A stretch of DNA of 64,000 nucleotides from positions 209,460 through 273,459 of the forward strand of contig NZ_JADKNH010000009.1 in the NCBI RefSeq assembly GCF_015352425.1. The letters run 5' to 3'. Source of the DNA: Fusibacter ferrireducens (GTDB lineage Bacteria > Bacillota > Clostridia > Peptostreptococcales > Acidaminobacteraceae). Shown one piece after another: positions 21,952-33,000 of the stretch. The notes beneath the pieces are model-generated. The model was not told where the DNA came from. It saw only the letters and a program-made list of their open reading frames with translations, and did not search any database. Positions within the stretch are counted from its first letter, which is position 1; the number at the start of each line of letters is the position of its first letter. Position numbers and translations under genes: made by a program.

Positions 21952-23787
21952 ATGAATAAAAAGCTACTTATGTGCTTGCTTGCTATAATTTTGATAATGC
22001 CTACACTTGCTTACGCTAACACACCCATTATGGATGGCGATCCAATTATAGCGAAAGTCTATTTAGATGATTTTGAAATCCTCTTCACAAATCCACCGAT
22101 CTATTTTCAAAATAAAATTATGGTGCCTGCACGTGCTGTTTTTGAAAAATTGGGCGTTCAAATTTATTGGATTGATCAATCCCAACAGCTTTTAGCTTAC
22201 AGAGACAATGTCTTTGTGAAAATTCAAATTGGGAACGATATTGCCTATGTAAACGGCAAAGCGACCTCTATGGGCATTACGCCCCTTATCCGATCTGGTG
22301 AAATCTTTATCCCAGCTACTTTTATTGCAGATGTATTTAGTCTCAGTTATAATTTGGATTCCAAATCACATAGTATCAATTTGGATTTCAGAGAAAACTT
22401 ATATGAGTATGAACAATTTGAAGGCCGCCATTATAAAAAAATCACCACACTCAACTGGGGCATCAGTTTTTTTATTCCAGAGTATTGGGAAAAAATTGAC
22501 AACACGTATGCATCCTATGGCTATTTAAGTGATTATGAATATTATAGATTTGAACCCCGAGTATTGCCGCTTAATAGTGATTTCACCAGAGCCATTTTAT
22601 CCAATGCCCTGGTGAACAATCTAAGGTATGAATATGGCAATCAGATTTCAAATTTAAAGACCTCTGAGCGCCTTTACAGTAATTTCCTATGTCATGTGAT
22701 CACATATGATTTCCAAGGCCATCAAGAGCTTAAAAGGAAGTACATTTATGTTTTTTTTGAAAACAATAACGGCTATATTTTCGAAGGCGAAATCAATGAC
22801 ACTGTAGATCCAAATGATGCAAAGGCCATTTTCGATACAATTGTGAGCACTTTCCAGATCAGCAAACTCACTGTAGATGACAATAGCGAGCACTACATTG
22901 AACTCGGTAAATTTTATGAAAATGAAATGCATCTGGATATGCCACTCTACTCCAATATGATTGTCGAAAATCAATTTTTATTCAGCGGTACATTTCCTGA
23001 AGATACCACTTTAAAAGGGTTGCACATCATTGTCTCTAAAGGCTCTGAAAAGACAGAATACTATGCGCCTATTGCAAACGGCGTCTTTAAAGCCAATATT
23101 TTTACGCCTTTTGGTCTCGGTAAACACAATGTCACTGTAATGGTTGAGGAGAAGGGGGATGCACCTTTATCCGAAGATGGAAATCAAGATAAAAATGGGG
23201 ATCAGAACACAGTTGTGCCAACACTTGATGAAATCGTCAATAATGCCATCTCGCTGGAGATGCCTATTGATTCCAAAAAAATTGTCATGAAGTTCAGTGT
23301 AATCAATACTTCTGATGATGCCATAAAATTCTTATTGCCATCCGATTATATTGACTATGATGCCAACATTGTTTATCAAACCGCAAACAGTTTGACATAT
23401 AATCTTACGAATGACTATGCAAAGTCAAAGATGATCTATGAATGGCTGCTTGCCAACTACACCTATGAGCCCATTTTGGAAAACAACACGCTTTCCAGCA
23501 CCACTGAAATGATTTCTAAAAAAAGTGGCACGGAAGTAGATCTCAGCATTTTATACTCAGGCTTAATGCGCTCTATGAACATCCCCTCACGAATTGTGAG
23601 AGGCACCAACGAACAGGTTTCTCACTACTGGGTCGAGAACTTCATCAATGGCAAATGGCAACTCTCGGATATTGCTTGGGAAATAAAATATAAAGGCGAT
23701 CAACCGCAAAGAAGTCTTAAATATTTTAATCTCAACATGATGGGCCATTATTCGCAGTATAAAAAGACGGAGTTTTTACCGTTTTGA
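21952..23787 (+). CDS. Secreted protein with copper-amine-oxidase-like N domain and transglutaminase-like domain
   Basis: A 611-residue exported protein. The signal peptide is MNKKLLMCLLAIILIMPTLA. Residues about 35-140 form a copper amine oxidase N-terminal-like domain (ENLY follows it; key blocks NKIMVPARAVFEKLGV and GEIFIPATFIADVF). A middle region is of unknown type. The C-terminal ~130 residues resemble a transglutaminase core (RSMNIPSRIVRG, then SHYWVENFINGKWQLSDIAW). The histidine and aspartate of the triad are present, but the usual cysteine position reads TEVDLSILY, so it is probably catalytically inactive. The ATG at 21952 has AAGGTGG upstream. It faces a giant SLH protein gene and may act at the cell wall. 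Confidence 0.75.
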   Translation: MNKKLLMCLLAIILIMPTLAYANTPIMDGDPIIAKVYLDDFEILFTNPPIYFQNKIMVPARAVFEKLGVQIYWIDQSQQLLAYRDNVFVKIQIGNDIAYVNGKATSMGITPLIRSGEIFIPATFIADVFSLSYNLDSKSHSINLDFRENLYEYEQFEGRHYKKITTLNWGISFFIPEYWEKIDNTYASYGYLSDYEYYRFEPRVLPLNSDFTRAILSNALVNNLRYEYGNQISNLKTSERLYSNFLCHVITYDFQGHQELKRKYIYVFFENNNGYIFEGEINDTVDPNDAKAIFDTIVSTFQISKLTVDDNSEHYIELGKFYENEMHLDMPLYSNMIVENQFLFSGTFPEDTTLKGLHIIVSKGSEKTEYYAPIANGVFKANIFTPFGLGKHNVTVMVEEKGDAPLSEDGNQDKNGDQNTVVPTLDEIVNNAISLEMPIDSKKIVMKFSVINTSDDAIKFLLPSDYIDYDANIVYQTANSLTYNLTNDYAKSKMIYEWLLANYTYEPILENNTLSSTTEMISKKSGTEVDLSILYSGLMRSMNIPSRIVRGTNEQVSHYWVENFINGKWQLSDIAWEIKYKGDQPQRSLKYFNLNMMGHYSQYKKTEFLPF

Positions 23788-23807
23788 TTTGCATCTATTC
23801 TAACCAA

Positions 23808-23888
23808 AAAACCCCCAATACCATTCCCTTTGGGAAGCGTCCTCGGCTACGCCTGTGGATTCCCGGCGGGGATGGTATTGGGGGTTTT
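23808..23888 (+). terminator. Structured 3' stem-loop element A (terminator-like)
   Basis: It lies 20 bp after the stop of the transglutaminase-like gene. A perfect 17-bp outer stem (AAAACCCCCAATACCAT with its complement, ending TTTT) encloses a CCC/GGG helix, a GGGAA/TTCCC helix and a conserved core with strands GCGTCCTCGGC and GCCTGTGGA. The same core and architecture recur, in the same sense relative to the upstream gene, in elements B and B', but the outer and inner helices have different sequences. Termination is the simplest role. Confidence 0.75.
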
Positions 23889-23921
23889 GATGTGTAGGCA
23901 TAGATGCAAATTGTTTGACAT

Positions 23922-24014
23922 ACAAAAGGTGGCATATTAGCATCCGTAGAGCAATCCGCAGGCCAAAAGCCGAGGACGCTTGCTCGTAGGGTGCTAATAT
24001 GCCACCTTGTTCAT
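23922..24014 (-). repeat. Structured 3' stem-loop element B; 93-bp repeat copy 1
   Basis: It lies 25 bp after the stop of the giant SLH gene. In the direction of that gene it reads as an 18-nt outer arm with GGTGGCATATTAGCA, a GAGCAA/TTGCTC inner helix, and core strands GCGTCCTCGGC and GCCTGCGGA. It is identical to the copy at 34193-34285 except for one base. It probably acts as a terminator. Confidence 0.85.
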
Positions 24015-24039
24015 CTCTATAATATTCTATTGCTCAATG

Positions 24040-27000
24040 CTACTGAAGCATCGCCTTAAGCAAGAGTTCTAGCATTTTTGCGGCTTCAGCGCGTGTTGCT
24101 TTGCCGCTTGGATCAAATAGATTGCCTGGTTTCCCTGAGATCAATCCTGTCTTTTGCATCATATCAACTGACACATTTGCATAAGATGCCACAGAAGCTG
24201 AATCAGCAAATACAGCAACTGGCTTGACAGCTGGAAGCTCTATTTTTTCAACCTTATTCAAATAGTTATTGATCATAACGGCAAAATCTTGGCGTGAAAT
24301 AGGTGCATTAGGGTTAAAAATACCATTACCTGTACCATTTGCAAGCCCTGTTGATTTTGCCCATTCCACAGCTGGCATATACCAATCTGACACTTTTACA
24401 TCTACAAAGTTGCTCGATTTGTAAAGAGACAAATCCGCACCTGCAAGCTTAGAAAGAATCTGAACAACCTCAGCACGAGTGATATCTTTATTCGGCATGA
24501 ATAAACCTGCACCCACACCATTTATAATGCCTTTGCTTGAGAGATATTTAACCGAATCTGCATACCATCCACTGACATCGCCAAATACAACCTCATTGTA
24601 ACCAATTGCATATTTAGAGAAATGAGAGGTTGTAAATGTGATAATCCCCTCTTTATACTCACATGCCATTGGCTGTAATTCACCTTCACTTGATACATAG
24701 TAAACAACTAAATTGTTTGGATCTTCATTTCCAGATAATTGATAAGGTATTCCAACACGAATCTTTCCAAGACCAAAATTCGAAATGATCTTATCACCAT
24801 CTTTCACAGTAAATTCAAATACCGGACGATTTCCAATAACTGCCTTTGATTTTTCAGAAAGTACCACTGGATCTACAGTTACCACTTTCACCGAAACAGA
24901 TTCCGAAAGACCAAAAGCTTCAAGAGCTTTTTCATCGAATGTCAAGTTAACAGCACCCTTGATGGTCAAGGATTTTAGAACTTTTAAATCCGAGCCCTTC
25001 ATTGTAAACTCTCCGTTAGAACCAAAAACTTTCTCCACACTATTCTCAGACGTTGGTTTTGTTGCACTACCAGGTGCGACAACAACACCGCCTGATGTTG
25101 GAATGCTTGGCGTTGGCGTTTGAGTTCCTGAATCATGATCATCATGGTCATCTGAATTGTCCTGAGGCGGATTGTCTCCACCTGTATTGTCTCCACCCGT
25201 ATTATCTCCAGGTGTATCCCCACCAGATTGTGTCGCTTTTACAACGGTTATTTCTTTGGTTGCAACTTTTTCACCTGCTGTCGCATCAAAATATGCTGTA
25301 ATCGTCGTAGTGCCTTCAGCTACTGCTGTAACTTTACCGGAATCACTAACTGAAGCTACTGCTGTATTACTTGAACGCCATTTGATATTTTCTGCATTTA
25401 CTGCATCATTCGGTATTGCTGTTGCTGATAATTGAAGCGTCTTACCCATTTCTACTGTTGATTCCAGAGTATCGATTGAAACAGCTGTCACCCAAGTCGT
25501 TGGAGACAAGAAGATGTTTACATCTGTTCTGACCGGTGGAATGACAATCACTTGATTGGTTGGATGTTCAGTATCTTCTGTTGAAAGATATGAGTCGTAA
25601 TCATTCATAATGGCTCTTACTCTGTACGTCCCCTCAGGTACCATCCAACCGTAATTACCTTCTGCATCTGATACTTGTGGATTGGTCTGGCCATATAGTT
25701 CAGCATTCCAGGTACTCCAAGTCCCTGCGCCCGTATCCTGAACCTCACAAATCACAGTGACGCCTGTTAAACGATTTCCAGTTTCTTTATCCACAATATA
25801 ACCACTTGGATCAATGAGAACTGTAACCTCTGCAATAATAAAGTTTAATGTTCTACCATCATTGGTCTTAACCGTTGCTGTAATGGTTTTAAGACCTGCA
25901 CCACTCCAACCTGTCAGATTGGCCGTGAAGTAGCCACTAGAATCCTTAGTTGCTGTATAATCCTTGCCTGAGAAATGGTAAACCAGCTCCGTTACATTGG
26001 TTTTATCAAATTTGGTGCCAATATTAATATCTCTACCATTTAAATGTGAATCCACCCATGCGGTAAAGGCTCTTACACCAATAACTTTGTTAACTGGAAG
26101 TACTGACATGCCTGCACTTGAACTCTTGACATTTTCGATGCCAATCGGATCAGCAGATACTTCACCTTCAAGCAATTTTGAAACTTCTGTTACATTGCCA
26201 GAATCTGTTGCAATCTGTGCCATTAAAGCATATTTGCCAACTGTATCTAAAGTTACATTCGCTGAATACCAACGTCCATTTGGCTTTGTTGTCGCCAAAA
26301 TTCTGCCGCTAATCATATCTTTAATAACAATATTCGTATTTGCTGTAGCTTCACCATATATCTTAATGGCTTCACTTACTTTAGCTGTTTCAGGTCCATT
26401 GATGCTGATGCCCACTTTTTCAAGCGTCACCTGTCCAACATCGATTTGACCACTGGCACCTGCAACTGTAGCTTTAGCTTCTACGCTCACATAAGTTTCA
26501 GTCAAATCACCGATTCTCACTGGGATCTGTTTTTGGCCTGCTTGACCTGCAGCCAAATCCGTTACCGTGAAGTTTAAATCACTACTATTTACTGCCGTTA
26601 TGCCATTTGGTAACGAAATTGAAAAGTTTATGGTTGCATTTTGTGAACCATTATTTTGGTATTTAACTGTGACATTGATTAAATCACCTTTTTTAACGAG
26701 CGCCTTATCAGCTACGACGTTGTTGCCTTCTCCTGAGAGAATTGAATTTGCTGTTACAAGGGAATAGCTTGCATTATAAGAAAGTCTTCCTGTCTTTATC
26801 GCATCCTCCGTCACAACAAAAGTAGTTGGCGTTGACTGATACATTGGATACGTACCATCTTCATTCATCACACCTGAAATTTGAAGCTTATACGTTCCCG
26901 CTTTTTTTATAGCCCCTGGCATACTGAATCCTGACGTTCCAGCCGTGCCATAACCGATGTTTTGATCGTTCCCGTCGAGTAAATTGATATATGCCTTGTA

Positions 27001-30000
27001 AGCCGGTGTTGCTCCATTGAGCATGATATTTCCGACCAAATCAGCACCTGTGATAACGGATAAATTTTTATCTGTTAAATTTGTATCTGTTACAGTCACC
27101 GCTAAGTCAGCGTCTGCCGTCTTAACGATAAATTTCGAATAGTCATCTACTCCGAGTGTATAAGCCCCCGATTTAATGCCATTAAACGTGTAATTACCCT
27201 CTTGATCTGTGTAACCCCAATACATTTGCTCCGAACCTTTGAGTACTACAGATTCAAACGGAACAGCTATGCCTTCATTTGTAAGCTTCCCACTGACAGT
27301 ATAGGTTATTGGAATGTTGAAGTTCAAAGCTACATTGTGTGAAGAACTGCTCAGCTTAAAGGTCTTGTAATCCCAAAAGGCATTTGCTGAAATTGAGAAA
27401 TCGTAGTTTAACCCCTCATCTGAATAAGATAATCCCGTTAATATAATGTTTCCATTTGCATCTGGTTTTACATTTACATACTTATATGTGCCCGTGTCAT
27501 AGTTGTTGAGATAGACATAGACTTCATTTGTATATGGTGCTGACCCAGATTCATTTTTAATATTAACTTTTAGTACCCCATCATGTGAGTAAATACTAGC
27601 AAATGATAAATCCCCAAGTGCTAATGTCTTAGAGCCCTCTGTCAATTGAACTGCTTGAGAAATATTGCCATAACCTGCATCAAATGCATTTGCTTTTAAC
27701 GTATACGTTCCCGGCTTAACACGTTTAAAGACGAATTCGCCTTTATAATTTGTGTACGCTGAGTATTCTGTCTTATCTGCATTTTCAAGATATACCCATG
27801 CATAGGTTGCTGGATTTCCATCCTTGAGCAGTCTGCCGCTGATATTACCACTGACAGTGACCATAACTTCTTTTGTATAATTTCTATCCGTTGAAGTTAC
27901 AGTGAGTTTAGCAGACCCCACAGCAATAGCCGTTATTTTACCTTGTTCATCCACAGTTGCCACCGAAGGATTATCCGATGCCCAAGTATAAGTTTTAATC
28001 GTAGCATTAAGTGGTAAAACAGTTGCTCTTACATAGCTTATATCCCCTACAGAAAGGTTTACACCTGCTATATTGGTATTGATATCAGTCGCTGATATTT
28101 TTGAATTTGAAAGTTTGACTTTTGCAATCGTTTGATAAAACTCTTCATTGCCCTTCAATAAAACGATTTTCATTGTATGCTCTCCATCAAGAAGTGTTGT
28201 AGGACGAAGCATTTCAAAAGTCTTACCCGCTATAATTTCCGCACCTGTAGTTTGAAACTGTATTGGTGATAATTCATCAAAGGTTACTGCTAACTGCAAC
28301 TCTTCTGTGTTGCTTAAAACTGCTCCCACACCCTTGACCGTTAAAAGAAGTGGCTTATTGGTCTCATCCTTAAATGCCTCTTCATAAACAGGGAATTTTG
28401 AACCGTCTATTTGAAGCACTTCATTGACCATTCCTATTTCTGTTTGGTCTGAATATAGAGTACCCGTTGTAACCGTAATGCCCGTCACAACTGAGACTTC
28501 ACACTTAGCTTCAAATGAACCATCCTGTGTTTTAGCCATAATCGTAGCTTTGCCATCTTTCAGTGCAATCACTTCACCACTCTGGCTAACCGTAGCGATC
28601 GTCTTATCAGAGCTTGACCATACAACACTTTTGTTACTTGCATTATCTGGAAGTACAGTAGCGACTAAAGTCTCTTTTTCATCTTTTGATAATGTGATTG
28701 CCATCTTATTGAGCGATATTCCTGAAACAGAGACATTAATTGGCGTTACATTAACCGTGCAAGATGCCTTAAAACTGCCATCTTCAGTCTCAACTGTAAT
28801 ATTTGCGATTCCCGTGCCAACTGCTCTTACGAGACCACTTCCCGAAACTGTGGCAACAGCTTCATTACTTGAATACCATTTTACTAAAGAATTGCTTGCA
28901 TCTGATGGTGCAATAACTGCTCGCAATTGCTCTGTTGCTGACGTTGACAAGTTGAGCTCTGTTTTATCCAAGCTTACTCCGGTCACACTTATCTCTGGTC
29001 CGGATTCACCATCAATACCGCTAAAGTAGACATCTTGACGCAAATCAAGGACTTCGCCAGACGCTGAGAATAAGACCGCAATATAGGTTACGCCTTTTTC
29101 TAAGCCCGTTAAATCAGAAGATTCAAAATCCTTATTTGTAGCTAAAGTAATCTGCTTAACAAGACCTGTATCATATGGATTGTAGACTTTCGCAGTTACA
29201 GGAAAATCTGTAGCTTCTCCTGTGACACCATTGATTACATAACCATCATAAGATTCAAAATATGTTCTATTCTGATAATTCTGTGCTTCCATAAGCGACG
29301 CGTATTTTTTGTCATCATAATAAAGGCGTTCCATATCATCTTCAGAATAAGGTTCCTTGCCATCATAAGTCACCTTTGCTTCCATAAGCCCCTGATCTCC
29401 AGGCAAATTTGTCAACATGATTTTGTATGAATTATGCTCAGAATCATATTCAATTGTAGACTGAACACCTACAATTTCATTTCCAAAAATATCTTTAAGA
29501 GTCACCTCGAATTTATCAGAGCTCAACGCTTGACCAAAAGTATAAATCTCCACCTTGCCTGTTGTTGCCCCTGTCATCACAGCATAAATACCATCAGGTA
29601 TAAATTTACTTGCATCAAGCACCACAAGACGCAAATTCGCTTTCAAATGTGTGCCTGCCTTTGAGTAAAAGACATCATATTCACCAGGATTTACACCTAC
29701 AAGATTTAAATCTATAACGCCAAAAATAGCCACTTTGTCATTGAGCATTCTGCTTGAAAGTTCAACAGGTATGTCTGTTTGCACCGGTACGCCGTCTTTC
29801 TCCAGCGTTGCAGTAACAACATCTTCTGCTGTTATTTCATCGATAAAATAAACTTCTAATGACTTGCTACCCACATCCGAATTGACATGTTCTTTAAAAT
29901 AAGTCGTATATGAGTCGTTTTTATCTGTATCAAGTGCCACACGATTGCAATAAAAGTTTCCCATATTTCTTTGAGGACCATCAATCAATACAAAAGCATA

Positions 30001-33000
30001 ATCTGTATTCTCTTCAAATGGATATGGTTCCCCTTCTTTTTGAAAATTAATCTTGCCAATACCGTTGACAATTGACACCTTTGCACTTGAAATAGCTGTA
30101 TTATGGGTATACTGATCCATTAACTCCACATCATAGCTACCATCGGCATAACCACTTGTTCTAATTTCGATCACTTTTTCAACTGGATTATAAGTTGAGT
30201 AATAGATGCTATTATATTCATAATAAAAGATAGCCTTATCCTGAGCCTCAACTCTCAAATCATATCCTTGAGCTGCTTCAATCATAAGTCGAGGTTCAAG
30301 TAACTTTTCATTGCTCGATGTCCAATTAGCAGAAGCTGTTTTGGTCAATTCAAAAGAGAGCCTCTGCTCATATAGGTTTTTATAATCCCATCTCCAACCA
30401 CTTATCTCTGCCAAGATATCACCGTTTGCAGACTTGATAACGGGTCTGATTTGCTCAGGATCCAAATCATAACCTACTACATTAACATATATGGTATCAT
30501 GATCTTCTGTTGGAAATGGCGAATTATATTTTCTGCTTGTGCCACAGACAAGAGGCTGGTCCACCACTTCAAATGCATTAGTCTGGATAATCTTACTGCC
30601 GTCAGTAAGTTCAATTTGTAAATCATATAGACCCACTGGCATATCTGCAACACGGTATAAAGAACCATCTAAAAAAGCTCCACTAATTTGAGGAAGCGTG
30701 TCATGGTTAAAGCGTCCGTTATATCGTTCATCTTCATAAAGCGAAGATTTGTGAAAATGATTATAGCCAATATCCGTTGACGACATAACCTGCTTTCCAG
30801 TCTGATCCAAAACGCTGACCGCTTTGATATCATAACCCCTGAAATCTTCATATACTTCGCCAGTATAATAAATATTAGGCATTCCAAGCGTCAAATATCT
30901 AGAGGTTTCATATGTCGTCACATTCAAATCCGTTCTAAATATAACGGTTTGGACTTCATTATAGATCTCATTCCCAGCATCATCTTCAACAATAATACCG
31001 ACAGATACAGGCGTATTGGCAGCTACATAGGAAAGTGCATTATCAATCCCTGCCTTATAGTAACCATTATTACCCCATTCTGAAGAAGATACAAAATCTA
31101 AATCATTAACAGGTGTACCTCCAAGCGTCACATTGAGCTTGTATCCAACCGCATTTACATTGGATATTTCCACAAAGAAAGGTACATTTGTTGAGTTTCC
31201 ATAATACTCTGGTGCTATGCGTATATCTGGATCAAAAGATTCTTTTTGGCTTGCAATTTGGAAAGTTCTCCACTCAGTATTACTTATATAAGCAGCCGGT
31301 ATCTTAGATGCCACAAATTCTGAATCTGGAATCGCATTTTCATAAAAACTAAGATAAAAAGTTTCACTACTCGAACCCATAATAGCTTCTGGAATGTTTA
31401 AATTGACCAATGTCCTTAAATCAGGCAATGTTGTCAATTTACTCCTATCAATCGAAAGCGACTCTAACCCTGTTAGTGCTTCCACACCACTAATATCGCT
31501 GATATTTGAATTTGAAATATTGATATGTTTCAGATTTGTTAATGATAACAGTGGCGATAGACTGCTAATCTTCGAATTTTGAATTGCAACATATTGTATT
31601 GAGGCGGCTTTTTCAATGCCTTCTAAAGAAGTGAGATTTGGAGCACTCTTTAAATTAATACCTATTAAATTTTTAAGTGCGTCAATGCCTCTAAAGTCAA
31701 CCAGTGTATCTAGTGGGAAACTGCTGTCCGCATAGATGCTAGTCTTGCTCTCCAAGTCACTTTCCATTAGTGTGCTCTCTGTCTTATTAGAGACTTTCAC
31801 GAGATAATCAAAGAGCGCTTGATTGTCTCCAAGATCAGACACGGTTACAACGCTATCCGAACCTGTAGAAAGGGTTACAACATCACTTTCAAGCACAGTT
31901 GTACCAGTCATCTCTGCACTTCTTACAACTGCCTTGATATAATAAGTGGTATTCTCACTTAAATTCTGAATAAGCAGAATAAATTGCCCCCCTTTAAGAG
32001 CATAAAGTCGTTGCGTTTCATAGCTTTCGAAACCAGCTGTCTTAGAGTACAGGACTTCAAAAATGCCATCACCCGACCAATTCAATCCAGAAACGGCAAC
32101 ATCACATGACACGGCCTTAACCCCGGGAACAGCACTCAAAGTTATCGCAGTAGGTGCGGATGCTCGCGTCATCGATTTTATTTCTCCATACACGCGTTCG
32201 CCTGAAGTCACTTCCACAAATGGTCTATAATAGGTGGTTTCACCTACCATTTCAATCGGGAATGGGGGTATATTCTGTTGATTATAATATGGTATTTTAT
32301 ACTCTTTTATTGATGCAAAATCCTGTGTTGCACTACTTTCAGCACCTAAAAAAGATATATTTGAATAATCGTTTGAATTTGCAGTTACTTGGACATTACT
32401 AAAATAAGCCCCTTGATCAAGAACTTGTGTTTCAAAAGTACAACTTGGCAAGACTGGTGCTTGAGACGTTGTAAAACTCTTAATGTCACTTCCAAAAAAT
32501 TGATATGTTCCTGGAACAGCGACAACCGGAGCATCCATATAAACACTATGCACCACTGCATAATAATAAACCGTGTTTGGCAATAATCCGGAAATCGAAC
32601 TTGTCATCATAAACGTTTGATCCCCAGGACTTGCAGAGACATATTCGTGCATTAAATTCTGTATGTTAGATAAATCCCCACTCTTATTTTCAATAGATTC
32701 TAAAACAGCTCTATCCGGCGTTACCACGACACTTAAAAGCGGTGCGTCAACCATTGTTGAAGTATAAGTACCGTTGACACTAAATGTATATGCAGTTGCC
32801 CATTCAAAGATGTTCTGTACCTTAAAGTCATCTGGATCTACAATGGGCGCATCTTCTGGATCTTTTTCAATGAAATTTGCACTCCCTGCATACAAATTAA
32901 TTTTGTCACTGATCGGCTCTATATTGCCATACCAATCGCTGATTTCAATATCACACTCTGATGCAAAATCAGTACCAAGAGGTGCTGCTAAAAAAACATT

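Noticed and set aside
25080..25230. Short repeats resembling a CRISPR or tandem array
   Set aside because: They encode the Gly/Asp/Thr/Asn-rich linker of the giant protein in frame; the units are short and codon-phased, without spacers.
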